From assembly GCF_963675165.1 (NCBI RefSeq), contig NC_087392.1, positions 5,525,442-5,589,441 on the forward strand: a stretch of 64,000 nt of DNA. The letters run 5' to 3'. Below, in pieces: positions 33,961 to 46,189 of the stretch (position 1 is the first letter of the stretch; every line of letters starts with the position of its first letter). The notes under the pieces were generated by a model that ran no database searches, was not told the DNA's origin, and saw only the letters and a list, made by a program, of their open reading frames with translations. The position numbers were made by a program, and so were the translations under genes. Origin of the DNA: Halichondria panicea (taxonomy: Eukaryota; Porifera; Demospongiae; Suberitida; Halichondriidae).

Positions 33961-34557
33961 TGGCATGAGTGATGGTTTCAGAGACATGTTGATGATGGTA
34001 TTGCTCCTGTACGAGAGAGAGAGTAATGTGGGAACACACACAGAGGGGTACACTCACTGTGTCGGTAGCTCTGGAGTAGCCCTGCCATCTGATTCACCTC
34101 CGCCACCTGTGTGGGCAGAGCATCTATAACTAGAGCCACAAAATGCATTGTTTAATATTGAAATCGAACAATCCCAACTAGAGATATGAACACTCAAAGT
34201 TAGCCACCAAAAAGAGGTCTCATCTCTCAGAGAGAAAAAATCACCAAGCATACAAATACTGAGCTTGCTATCAAGTAATTAGTACATGTCTGACAAACGT
34301 GCAGCTGGCCAATCTTACCGTCAGCGTTGGGTGTTTTGCCACGTTGAGCGGTGGCAGCAGCTGCAATGGATGTGTGGGAGATGGGAGCGGACACAACTGA
34401 GGGAGAGAGACAGATGTTTGTGGTACTAGGACAGTGTGGCTCAGTCTACGAGAACTGACTTCTATTTCTAAATGCCCAAAGCTTCACTAGTCCATATAAC
34501 ACATCATCCACACCATACCTCGTACTTACAGTAACAATTACTTGGACTGTATGACAC

Positions 34558-34702
34558 TACCGTATAGCGGGTAATTTTTATGAGGTAAAATGTGTTACTT
34601 CGTGGGCAAGCTCACCTCCACGAAACCCTAGTTACTGGAACGCATGCAATGCAGTGCAGGCAAAGCAGTCAAACGAAATTTTTTACCCCACAAAAATTAT
34701 CA
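34558..34702. mobile_element. Short MITE-like element in a FIP1-like intron
   Basis: Left ccgtatagcgggtaattttt..gaggtaaaa and right ttttttaccccacaaaaattatcagg are imperfectly inverted. The left terminus matches the start of the MITE at 35267. Also in copy 3 at 63713-63850. The borders are approximate. Confidence 0.4.
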
Positions 34703-35266
34703 GGAATGTGCCCACAATTGTCTGAGAGTTATCTATCCTCACTCACAAGGAGCACATAAATTACTTATGGGCTCCTTCACACAAATTTAACTTTTATAGT
34801 CTAAAATGAGGTGAACTAGGCCTCCTAAGAGGTGGTTAGTACCAACCACCACCAGCAACCACTGTGGACACATCCCTGCACTACAGTTGATAAGAGGCCC
34901 CAGTAGTAGTCATAATAAAGGAGATGGAGTAGCATAGCCTTGCAGAGGACGTAATCGGAAAGTAACGTGACTCTTCCTGTCTGAAACGCGTGATCAATTT
35001 GGCATTGCAAGTGGCGGCTCCAGTTACCAAGCAAGAAGTCACGTTACTTTCCAAATACATCTGATGCAAGCCTATGCTATGTTTGACTATCTCTCTCCTT
35101 TTAACATTATAGACTCTTGGTGGTAGTAGTATGGTTCTTACCGTGGGGCTGGCCAGGAGGCAGAGGAAGAGGAAGCGGAAGCTTGGACATCGATGAAGGG
35201 TATACCGTAGCCTCAGAGGTCACCAGGGGTCGATTATTCTGGACCTGGTACAAAAAGCCAGCTCTA

Positions 35267-35536
35267 CCGTATAGCGGGTATATTTCGAGGGTATAAATTT
35301 TCGCGGATGGACCATTACAAAGGATTTCGCGGATTTTATTTTCGTGGTCTGAGTTCCAGCCTTTTGGCGCATGCGCACATCACCATGCAGCTGTACCTCC
35401 ACACCGTTAGCCTCGAATCCATAATACTGAACACGCCTACTATTCATAAATTTTCGTGGGTATAAATTTTCGCGATACAGGCGCAATCCGCGAAAACCGC
35501 GAACATTTATACCCTCGAAATATACCCGCTATACGG
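35267..35536. mobile_element. TA-flanked MITE with long inverted ends
   Basis: ccgtatagcgggtatatttc at the left is the exact inverse of the right end (gaaatatacccgctatacgg). Near-identity continues for ~38 bp (gagggtataaattttcgcgg). TA lies outside both ends (35265-35266, 35537-35538), as in mariner-type elements. It sits 20 bp from a FIP1-like splice acceptor. Confidence 0.85.
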
Positions 35537-36281
35537 TATATACTATATACACACACGGCCACGGGTAACAAGCTACAGCCGTGTACTAGCTGGTGGGTGG
35601 AGCTGGAGCTTGACTATATGTTATGTAAACTACATACTACAACCATCAGTCTTAATTCGCACAAAATACAGAAAAATTGGACAACAATTTTACAGATCTG
35701 TATAATTATTACCGTTGCATGCTTTGTGATGACGTCATAGTAGACATGTACATGCATGATAATTATATGATAAATGGTCAACAGGTAAGCAGCAGCACAC
35801 AGCAGATATTCAACTAGTGTCTGATTAATGGGACGGCTAATAATAACACAACTAGAGTACCAGGTTTGCTGAGTCACTTGAAGGCTTACGGCTATTTTGT
35901 TGAGGTTTCCAACTTCAGTTTTCATTTTACGCTGTTTGTCACAATATAATCGCCACGTTTCCTCAGTGAAGCCATAGTTGAAGTAATCAGTAATATCAGC
36001 ACCTGAGGCAAAGGCAGAGTAGAACTGATACAAAATGACGTTAATTAGATGATGATTTTAGACACCAAAATCAGTCTAAGAGGATATGAACACACTACAT
36101 GGAGCTCTCAATGAGTTGCACTACAGAATGCATTGTTTGTTACTGGAATTGAATACTCAAAACAAGGCTCTCAAACTATTACACAAGTGGTTGTGGGAAA
36201 ACCTGTTTAGTCTTAAAGATGGTAGAGATATATCTCCACCCCCCCCCCACACACACATCCCCACCCTCACATGCCCACTCA

Positions 36282-36795
36282 CCTGGTAGTCTTCACGGCT
36301 TGTCGACCACCTCTCCTATATCCATCTCGAGGAGTCACATGATTTGGAACACGACCTGCACAATTCAGAACAGTATAACACACATTAGTGCAGACCATCA
36401 CTACCGTATGTATTCACAAGTCAATATCAAGGGGACAATGAACCTTTTACAAAGAAAAGTAATATCAAGGAGACAATCATACATTTTCTCAATTGTCCTT
36501 GATATTACGCACCTTGATGTACAAACCATCTCAACGTGAGCAGAGCACCCACACCGAGCGGTAGACCTGCACACAGGACAGTCCATCATGCTGGAATAGT
36601 TTAGCTATTATAGTCTACCTCTGGCAACTGAGTTCCTTCAACACTGAAGCAGCACATCTCTCTCCTCTTCTGACAGCTGCATACGAGGTTATCATACTAC
36701 ACTTGCAGGCAGTCTATACAGTACCTGGATTCTCCTGGGTGGTCTTTTGCTGCGTGGTGGGGCCGGCGGCTCCTCTCCTGTTTGTGTTCTTGATG
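36282..36795 (-). pseudogene. OCIAD1-like partial duplicate with chimeric exon
   Basis: Exons 2 (36619-36676) and 3 (36513-36566) match the intact gene at 3548-4699. The exon 1 counterpart (36725 to ~36795) has lost the start codon and has a different 5' part. The fourth exon (36282-36355) begins RVPNHVT like the original RVPSHVT but then switches to PRDGYRRGGRQAVKTT and ends at a normal donor. The second hydrophobic segment of the OCIA domain and the acidic tail are absent. A short transcript could still be spliced, but an OCIA domain could not fold. Confidence 0.75.
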
Positions 36796-36869
36796 GTAGC
36801 TAGCTAGCTGGTACTAATCATTTTCAGACACAAAATTTGAAAACGATTTGTACCAACTACGTGTAGCTT

Positions 36870-37624
36870 GTAAAGCGCGGCGTGGATCAGAGACTAACTG
36901 GCGCATGGCAGAGAAGGTTGTCGTGTGTGAAGTAGCTGCAGTACTGGCTCAATGCTGTCCACCTCCATCCAAGACAAGTTCTCTCACCTGCAACAAACTG
37001 AGTCTCAGAGGTAGCAACTGAGGGGATGCTTCTGTATTGTACACTGGAGATTGGCCATTCCCGAGTCATTGTGTCTGTTAATTAATATCTACTTTTATGG
37101 AACATCTCTTATGGTGTTTTTTAGCTCACAAAAATTTGATTAAGTCAACTTATTTCCCCTGTACAGTTCACGATTCTTACTTTGTAGGGTGGATAACTAG
37201 TCCAATGGTAATGCTGCATGTCCTCTACAGTTCACAGTTCTTACTACACTGCCCCCCCCCCACACACACACACACACACACACATTCCACAGAGAGTGGA
37301 CGAGTCGAGTGCCTACTACCAGGAGCAAGTGAGACAGGCCAAGCAGATCATGATACCCTTCACACTGCGGAGGCTCAGGTCACAAGTACTGATTCAGCTC
37401 CCGGCCAAGGTGTCCAGTACGGAGCATTGTCAGCTGACGGAGACTCAGTGGACGTTGTACAGGGGCGTGGTGGAGAGGTCACTCGGGGTCAATCTGTTCA
37501 TTATAGTATTTTCACCCCATACTGAGCACCCCCTCTCCACTACAGGTGATGAGCTCAACAAGAGGATGGACGTGATGGTAGACCTTACAATACCACGGAA
37601 TACTTACATTGTGGTGGTCGTTCC
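36870..37624 (+). pseudogene. SMARCAD1-like block with helicase exon, copy at 37 kb
   Basis: The exon starts after a C-run/(CA)n acceptor (attccacag, 37292). It reads VDESSAYYQEQVRQAKQIMI, PFTLRRLRSQVLIQLPA, KVSSTEHCQLTETQWTLYRG, VVERSLGVN. The intron that should follow is almost entirely lost, so sequence runs through ctccactacag into the next exon (GDELNKRMDVMVDL). That exon stops matching after MVDL and continues with unrelated bases. The block is repeated with few changes at 49846-50579. Confidence 0.8.
36900..36905. other. Empty target site of the fold-back element
   Basis: agactaactggcgcatggcag is the undisturbed version of the sequence that flanks fold-back copy 2. There the left side reads actaactggcgca (to 41293) and the right ggcgcatggcaga (from 49840), with GGCGCA duplicated. 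Confidence 0.9.
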
Positions 37625-37861
37625 TTAGCAACAAAATGGTTTTGTTTTCAATGGCTTAGTTTTCAATGTGTATCTGTGTACCGTATTACTACAATGTTTT
37701 GCAAGCATCAAACATAAACGAATTTTGTGAGTGTTGGTATATGATAAAATCGCAAATGCCTTTACTGGTGCTAGTATGACATACGATCCCTGCCAGAACA
37801 CCTTCCTACATGTTCATACTCTCTCATTCATTTTGTATGCCCCCTCCATACATGCATGCAG

Positions 37862-38322
37862 GGATGTGACGGTCCTGAGGCTGGTGGGTGGTGGGACAGT
37901 GGAAGAGGACATCCTCCAGTTCTAGTCTGCACAGAGCAAGCTGCGACTGGAGCACGACCTCACAGCCTCCACTGACCACGGTGAGGGACGAGAGGGACAT
38001 GGTCACAATATTGACACTGTATTGACACACTGTAAGCTAAAAAGCTTTTGTGAATTACATTTGAATGTAGTTATTTGACTGTTCAAGCTGTGCTATGGTA
38101 GCTAGCTGAGAGGACACAAGAGTCTGTTTTATAATTACAGCAGATTAACAAGCAACTATACATGCATGCATGTTACTAATTGACCTACACAGTATTTGTA
38201 AACCTATTGCATTTTACTATTCTTTACTGTTTCCCCTTCATTCTCCAGATGATAAATTGGACGTGACTGGTCTCCTACAGAAGGCTCTAGCAAGATCTCA
38301 AACTATGAACCTCCCAACCTAA
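37862..38322 (+). pseudogene. SMARCAD1-like C-terminal exons, copy at 38 kb
   Basis: Exon 37862-37980 reads DVTVLRLVGGGTVEEDILQF, TAG (37923-37925), then AQSKLRLEHDLTASTDH. The last exon 38249-38322 reads DDKLDVTGLLQKALARSQTM, NLPT, stop. The pattern (hydrophobic, TVEExIL, AQxKLxLEHD, then a short LLxxAL tail) is the end of the SNF2 helicase of SMARCAD1. The in-frame TAG is shared with 59389-59391 but absent at 50813-50926. Helicase motifs V and VI that should precede are missing. Confidence 0.75.
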
Positions 38323-38976
38323 CGTTGACTATTGAGTTTAGTTCTCATTAAAAAATTCCTTGAACTCCCTCAACATCATTCAGATCAGTATGTTTTATTG
38401 TCAGTGAATGCAGTGATTTTTGTAAAAGAAATACTACACTTTCGTTTTTGTGAGTATCTGACAATTTGCTAGTGACACACACTAAAGCTAGATAGGTGAA
38501 TCGCTCACTGGGATATTCATTAATCGAAACACATAATCAGAAATCAATTTTTATGGTAGTACACCTATAATGTCCATGTAAAATGTCCAGCGCATTAATT
38601 TATGCAGGTGTTTGTGGGGGACATTGTTACTGAATGGAAGCCATAGCATGCAATGTGCACTATAGGATATGACACTCCAATCAACCAATAATCTGTTATT
38701 ATATGCATGGCTACTAACAAACTAGCCATGCATCCTTGAGGTAGAGAGAACACTAATTATTAATTCAACAAGAGATAACTTTTCATAGACAGATATCAAT
38801 GGCGTGTGAGCAAAACGATAATGTCCCAGTCCTCATAAGAAAAGGTGAATAAAGAGTGCAAAAACACAGACACACACACAGACATAGCACATTAGAGCAG
38901 ACACAGCAAGGTGTCTCTATAGTGAGACCACACACTGACTGAGGGTATAGCTAGAGAGAACATTAGTCTTAGAGTT
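38323..38976. other. Shared 3' flank of SMARCAD1-like and FIP1-like genes
   Basis: Convergent intergenic segment, nearly the same as 59800-60512. Contains attaaaaaa-type A-rich tracts just after the SMARCAD1-like stop. No coding frame. Confidence 0.55.
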
Positions 38977-41099
38977 CTAGGAAGGAGTTCTTGATCTAGA
39001 GCGAGAGTCTCTGGTTGTGTCAGCATCAGTAGTGGCTTTGGTCTTCTCTTTGCGGCTGCTTCTCTCATTATCCTTGCTCCTGCTTGTACTGCGGTGGCGA
39101 CGACTCGACCTACACACGAGTAACCATAGCAGCAATTACATGTGAGAACACACAGCGCAGTACATGACAGTCTATATATGCAATTGGCAAACGTACTGCA
39201 GTCTTATCAGGTACTTATTACTTGCTCAAACACTTGGCAATAAACACAACAGTGTAAGAGCTCTAGGTAGATTTACGTGTACTTTGTTTCTGCGCACAGC
39301 TGAGTTAATTTTTTTTGAAACTTGAAAACACTCAAATAATATCAAAAACAGAACACACAGAACATGAAGACACTTACCGCTCGTGTCTTGAACGATCTTC
39401 CCGGTGTTCTCGTCTGCTGCTCTTCTGCTATACAGAAACAAACACAATCAATACAAGCATCAGTGTGATACAAGCAACAGTGTATATATACTGGCCACAG
39501 ACACTCTTCAATAGAGAGAGCTGCACAGCTACAGGCAGTAGGAGGGTGCATAGCCAATACCAACATACGCTCACCTTTTCTCATTCTTTGTCACGGTCGT
39601 GTCTGTCGCTCCGATGGTGCTCACGGTGATGACGACTGCTACGACTGCTGCATTCACGATCTCGCGAGCGTGACCTGAACAAGAGATATTAATGCCTCGT
39701 TAAAATGGTTCTAAATGATTAAAGCTAACCATACATTGTACCGTAGCCCTCAAGCAATTATGTACACAGGACTATTATATAACGAACACCATTGGAGAGC
39801 TAAGAGGTGACCTTTGTTGAGGGATTGCTTACTACAACTGTTCATTTAGAACCTGGGTGTATCCCTTCAGGGGTGGCCATTAAGATGGGTTCCATTGAAG
39901 ACAGTGTACACGTACTAATACTGCCAGTTATATTATAGCATCAATAACCCCACCCTCTCACCTAGACCTCCTGCGGTGTCTCCGGGAGGAACTCTTCTTG
40001 TAGCGCTCGTACGATGAGCTACGAGAACGAGAACGGGACGAAGTGGATCGAGACGGGGATCTACTGCGTGGGCGGAACCCCTCAAAGAGCTCAGGGGGAG
40101 GTGGTCCCATGGCAGGGTCCCAATGAAAGGGGGCACCTACACAATGAGTGGGCGTTGCCTAGAGTTAATGAACCGTTACCACAATTCTCTATGTTCTACA
40201 TGAGAAGATAATTTCCTATACACAGTTTTTCCAAACATGAATAATGTAAGTACACACAGTTTTACATGAGATAATTTCCTAGACACAGTTTTTGTTGAGT
40301 GCTTCTTTCATTGTAACTCAGTACACTCACCGTGTAGCATGTCAGGGGGCATGGGGGGTAAGCCCCTCTCATCAAATGACATTGGACCATGATCCCCTGG
40401 CGGTGGAAACGGCATGCCTGTAACCATAGAAACAAACAATGGTAATCAATACACGCACGACACTGGAGGGAGAGTTGGTTCATTCTATTTACAAGTAAGG
40501 CTAAGGACATTTTTAATATTAGTCTGAGAAAACGTAATAGGCATAGAAAAGTTATTAAAATAATAACGTGCAGTGTACCTGGGAAGGGAGGATGCATTCC
40601 ATCAGGCGTGCCCCCCATTCCCATGCCCATGCCTGAAGGGGGCATAGGGGGAAACCCGTGTTGAGGGGGCGGGAGGTTGGGTAGACCACTGCCGTCTGGT
40701 GGTCTCACTCCAAACATGGTGGCCATTGCTGCGGCCAGGTTATGGTCTCCAGTGGGCGGGGCTCCATGGAAGGGTGGGGGGAATCCAAAGGGAGGGGGCG
40801 GGAGGTTGCCTAGCGATGATGGTGGTAGCATTGGGGCTGTATGTGTGGGCGGGGTATAGGCGAGTGGGTGTGATGAAAGGTTGTAATGACTCCTACATCC
40901 TGCCACAAAGTCTAAACACACACACATCCACCCACACACACCCACTTACGTGGCATGAGTGATGGTTTCAGAGGCATGTTGATGATGGTATTGCTCCTGT
41001 ACAAGAGAGAGAGTAATGTGACAACACACACACACACGGGGTACACTCACAGTGTCGGTAGCTCTGGAGTAGCCCTGCCATCTGATTCACCTCCGCCAC
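38977..41099 (-). pseudogene. FIP1-like gene, copy 2, 5'-truncated with nonsense codon
   Basis: Eight exons align with copies 1 and 3: 41051-41099, 40950-40993, 40579-40836, 40331-40417, 39962-40136, 39575-39674, 39378-39424 and 38977-39109, all with conserved phases. The Arg/Ser exon 39575-39674 carries TGA (39581-39583) in place of the CGA of the other copies, removing the last ~60 residues. Exons encoding the FIP1 core are absent; homology stops ~41230, where sequence joins the block holding the fold-back target site. It lacks both the 547 bp insertion and the LINE seen in copy 1. Confidence 0.8.
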
Positions 41100-41804
41100 C
41101 TGTGTGGGCAGAGCATCTATAAGTACTGTAACTTAAGCAATAAAGCTATCAAAGAGCTACAAAATACACCGTTCAAATAGGACAATCCCACTAGAGTTAC
41201 AAACACTCAAAGTTAGTCATCAAAAGAGGTCTCATTCCTACCAACTACGTGTAGCTTGTAAAGCGCGGTGTGGATCCAAGACTAACTGGCGCATGTAGGA
41301 CCAGAAAGCCAGAAATCGGAAAAAGCGGAAGTGAAGGGTAAATGAGTGGGCGTAGCAGGGCAATGCATTCCAAGGTTAACCCTTGACTTTGCACAGATGT
41401 AATGAGATATGCTCTTGCTTGATCTAGTCTATGTAAGTAAGTAGAAAGCTGGCCAGCCTAGTTTTAAGTAGACTCTCCATTGTCTGCAGTATAGACTTGA
41501 TATAATAGCTAGCTACTTGCACATGTCTGCAGTAGACTCTAGCTAGCTACATGCACAATTATGTCTGTACACTGAGCTAGATTTAGATGAATTTATTTTA
41601 ATTCAGCCAGTCACCGTTACTCCTACTTATACTCCCCAATTTATTGTCCAGAGGTTATTTGGCTCTATACTGAAACACGCCGAGCCACTTTTCTGACTTT
41701 CTGAGAGCCATGATTATAGAACGGGAACTGGAATAATTATGTTCAATCCTGGTCTATATACAAGCAATTAAGTATATCAGCCAATAAGTTATGTTGATAT
41801 ACTC

Positions 41805-43570
41805 AATCGACTGGAACTTGCTGAGAAACTTTTCTGACTTTCCGAGAGCAGTGGTTCGTTAACGGAAACCCAGAAAAATAATATATTCAGTGCTGGTCTA
41901 GACATGCATGCAGATATCAGCCAGTATGTTGATATATACTCAAGTTTACAATTCTGAGGTTACTTTAATCGACTGGAACTTGCTGAGAAACTTTTCTGAC
42001 TTTCCGAGAGCAGCGGTTCGTTAACGGGAACCCAGAAAAATAACATATTCAGTGCTGGTCTAGACATGCATGCAGATATCAGCCAGTATGTTGATATATA
42101 CTCAAGTTTACAATTCTGAGGTTACTTTAATCGACTGGAACTTGCTGAGAAACTTTTCTGACTTTCCGAGAGCAGCGGTTCGTTAACGGGAACCCAGAAA
42201 AATAACATATTCAGTGCTGGTCTAGACATGCATGCAGATATCAGCCAGTATGTTGATATATACTCAAGTTTACAATTCTGAGGTTACTTTAATCGACTGG
42301 AACTTGCTGAGAAACTTTTCTGACTTTCCGAGAGCAGCGGTTCGTTAACGGGAATCCAGAAAAATAACATATTCAGTGCTGGTCTAGACATGCATGCAGA
42401 TATCAGCCAGTATGTTGATATATACTCAAGTTTACAATTCTGAGGTTACTTTAATCGACTGGAACTTGCTGAGAAACTTTTCTGACTTTCCGAGAGCAGT
42501 GGTTCGTTAACGGGAACCCAGAAAAATAATATATTCAGTGCTGGCTGGTCTAGACATGCATGCAGATATCAGCCAGTATGTTGATATATACTCAAGTTTA
42601 CAATTCTGAGGTTACTTTAATCGACTGGAACTTGCTGAGAAACTTTTCTGACTTTCCGAGAGCAGTGGTTCGTTAACGGGAACCCAGAAAAATAATATAT
42701 TCAGTGCTGGTCTAGACATGCATGCAGATATATCAGCCAGTATGTTGATATATACTCAAGTTTACAATTCTGAGGTTACTTTAATCGACTGAAACTTGCT
42801 GAGAAACTTTTCTGACTTTCCGAGAGCAGCGGTTCGTTAACGGGAACCCAGAAAAATAACATATTCAGTGCTGGTCTAGACATGCATGCAGATATCAGCC
42901 AGTATGTTGATATATACTCAAGTTTACAATTCTGAGGTTACTTTAATCGACTGGAACTTGCTGAGAAACTTTTCTGACTTTCCGAGAGCAGCGGTTTGTT
43001 AACGGGAACCCAGAAAAATAACATATTCAGTGCTGGTCTAGACATGCATGCAGATATATCAGCCAGTATGTTGATATATACTCAAGTTTACAATTCTGAG
43101 GTTACTTTAATCGACTGGAACTTGCTGAGAAACTTTTCTGACTTTCCGAGAGCAGTGGTTCGTTAACGGGAACCCAGAAAAATAACATATTCAGTGCTGG
43201 TCTAGACATGCATGCAGATATCAGCCAGTATGTTGATATATACTCAAGTTTACAATTCTGAGGTTACTTTAATCGACTGGAACTTGCTGAGAAACTTTTC
43301 TGACTTTCCGAGAGCAGTGGTTCGTTAACGGGAACCCAGAAAAATAATATATTCAGTGCTGGTCTAGACATGCATGCAGATATCAGCCAGTATGTTGATA
43401 TATACTCAAGTTTACAATTCTGAGGTTACTTTAATCGACTGGAACTTGCTAAGCAACTTTTCTGACTTTCCGAGAGCTGTGCTTCGTAAACGGAAACCCA
43501 GAAAATATATTTAGTGCTGGTCTTAGACAAGCAGGTAGCAGCCAATACGTTGATACACTCTTCTGAGGTT
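41805..43570 (+). repeat. Tandem ~162 bp array, left arm of fold-back copy 2
   Basis: About eleven units with regular spacing (for example caagtttacaattctgagg at 41941, 42103, 42264). Most carry gctgagaaacttttctgact and several gagcagcggttcgttaacgg, variants rare or absent in copy 1, which indicates recent amplification within this copy. Confidence 0.9.
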
Positions 43571-45853
43571 ACTTTAATCGACTGGGAACTTGCTGAGAAA
43601 CTTTTCTGACTTTCCGAGAGCAGTGATTCGTAAACGGAAACCCAGAAAATATATTCAGTGCTGGTCCTATATAGACAAGCAGGTATCAGCCAATAATTAT
43701 GTTGATATACCTAAGTTTACAATTCTGAGGCTATACTTTAATCGACTGCATGGAACTTCCTGGAGCAACTTTTCAGACTTTTCATGAGTAGTGATTCAAC
43801 TGTAATTCATAAAAAGCATTTCTCGGACAAGCAATGCAGGCAGTCAGTCCATCCATACCTTCAGTTATTGTTACTTTACTCAACTATAGAACGACTCTTG
43901 ACGTTCCATGGGCAGTATAATTCAAATGTTGATTACAATATTTCACTAGATGCAAGATTATTATTCACGGCTCAGTGCAAAGATAGCCTTTTGAGTAAGT
44001 TCGTGACAGAAGATTCAATCATGAGAAACTATATTGAAGTGTATAGGACTATACGTAGACTCTATACTATATATAATTTCATTTTGCTGGGCTGATAGAC
44101 TGGTGTGTACCTGGTTTGTTGCATGACCATGCATGCATCTATATATATAGTGTGTTGTCAGCAGCTAATTACTATAGGTTTTGCTTGAATAGATGTATTA
44201 CTGTGTATTGTCTTGATAATTTGATATAATTATAGTGTGCATGTGTCATGGGTGTAGACTAAATTCTATACCAGGATCCATGCAAAACAGTATACACAAA
44301 CAATCCTCAGTCCTGGCAGTGTATATATACGTGGTCTACACCAGTCCTATATACAATAGGTATATGGACGAGCAGTGACAATGAAGTAGGCAGTGATGAT
44401 GCTGCGATTGAAAGACAGTTATGAGAGAGAGTGAGGAAAACTCTCACTGGATAAATACAGGCGTATATAGTTACAACATAAACTACATTGCAAGTAGATG
44501 ATAATCGCTATATAGTTAAGCTTGTAGATTGTACACCATTGTCTCTAGATATAATTATATGTCCTATATAGCTGTAATGCAAGGCCGGCCTATATAATTA
44601 TATAGGCGATAGGAAAATGGGGGTGAGGCTGAAGCCCCCCGCAGGTGATTCTGGTGCATCCAAAGCACTTCCTGACACAGTAATTTATGTTGCTTACATT
44701 TTATAGAAGGCAAGCATAATTATATCTCTACCAAAGATTGGAGCGCCCCAATAAAAAAGACTTACTACTGTCGTGGCCGTACCGTGACCATGCCGTGACA
44801 ATTAATCTGTCAGTATGTAAAATGAATAATTATGTCAATAATTTTTTTACACCATAATTATAATTAAATACACCAAGCCACAGGTGTTTCAACCATTGAC
44901 GAAAAGTCTGTCAAAGAAAGAGATTCCATAAAGTGTTCTGGCATTAGCGAAGATGAGGTGCAAAAATAATTATATCAATAGTTCTCGACTCAACCAGAAA
45001 ATCAAAGGAAGATTTGAGAATAAACCATCCAATGCATTCAAGCAATCCTTATATAATTATAGCATCAAGTTCATAATAAGCATTATGCATGGACTATCCC
45101 GTAGACATACAAAGCAAGATAATAATACAACGTACATACCAGACAGGCTTTTTAATTAATATGGCCGGGGCTGTTAAAATAATGTTGTGTCGTTGAAACT
45201 TAATTATCCAACTGATAGCCTCCCTCACACATATATAGGGCAATATTCTAGATTTATATATTTTAACAGACACACCAAGAGAGGCCGGTATAGTGGATCA
45301 ACCATATATAACTATACTCCGACGACCACTTCTTAGTTTTATTCTCTCTCACAGCCAACTATATAGTTATAATCCGCCTATTTGATCCACAAGTAACCTT
45401 TTTTTTACAATTCAAGCTATAATTATAACTTCAGCAGTACTTCCACCCAATCATCTCCCTAACCCTCCCAATAATTATGTTAAAACTGCCTATTCATATA
45501 GAACTAAAAACAGACAACATCAGCTATTGTATATACAGACATGCAACGGCCACAACAGCGTCCTTAACTGGTTCACCAAGGAATAAGACATAACGTTAAA
45601 AACTTGCATGGATTAAGGAAATATACACTACTATCAAGCTATGCAAACTAGAGGAACTGCAATTACAAAACCAATCCCTGATCCTAAAATTGATTATGAC
45701 ACAAACCTATAGCAAAAACTCTAGCAGCCAACCCCAAGAAGCTGTTCTCTAAATCCACTATATACCTATGCCCTTGTAACAGATGTATCGTGAACTGCAT
45801 GCATAAGAACTTACCAGAACTATAGCTAGTGTTAACAATCTGCCTATAATGGT

Positions 45854-46189
45854 ATGTGTTTGTCCATTACAATTTTTACTCAGCGGCATCATACACAAAG
45901 TAACATGACTCGCGCACGTGATGAAGTATACTGTAAACTTACTAGTAATCTCCTAGAAAATGTTAACCGTGACGTTTTTAGGGGTGCATGTACAATGACA
46001 TCTGATTCTAGCTATATTCGTTTGCGTTCAACGTTCAGAGCTGCTCACTGCACACTGATAGAAAACGATCTTTTCACAAAAATCATAAATAGAGACAATA
46101 GTCGGGTTGATCCTCTTCACTTCCACTCTTTACTCACTGCTAACAAATTCTGTGCGTTGCGTAATGTGTGCGCAAGCTTGCGCAATTGA
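45854..46189 (+). CDS. Hypothetical 111-residue frame in loop of copy 2
   Basis: Counterpart of 25218-25553 with the same start, stop and length. No domain recognised; coding status is uncertain. Confidence 0.25.
   Translation: MCLSITIFTQRHHTQSNMTRARDEVYCKLTSNLLENVNRDVFRGACTMTSDSSYIRLRSTFRAAHCTLIENDLFTKIINRDNSRVDPLHFHSLLTANKFCALRNVCASLRN

Larger units (their letters stand above)
29976..36002 (-). pseudogene. FIP1-like mRNA 3'-end processing factor, copy 1, damaged
   Basis: Eleven exons can be followed on the minus strand: 35890-36002, 35142-35244, 34319-34396, 34058-34106, 33960-34003, 33527-33784, 33251-33337, 32881-33055, 31954-32053, 31714-31752 and 29976-30108. The first reads [20 protein letters not shown], the core FIP1 motif that binds poly(A) polymerase and CPSF partners in Fip1/FIP1L1. 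Proline-rich exons follow (PPPFGFPPPFHG, GMGMGMGGMPDG, PPMPPDMLHG), then Arg/Ser-rich exons (RSRSPSRSTSSRSRSR, HHREHHRSDRH) ending RSRSRTPS. Exon 10 lacks 8 bp relative to copy 3, which shifts the frame and would end translation early (around VESSPPQYKQEQGQ). A LINE lies in the last intron. Exons before the FIP1 core are not seen upstream, where OCIAD1-like debris begins. Confidence 0.75.

Noticed and set aside
33854-34057. Cys/Val-rich minus-strand frame with CVCVCVYV runs
   Set aside because: Translation of a (CA)n microsatellite in an intron.
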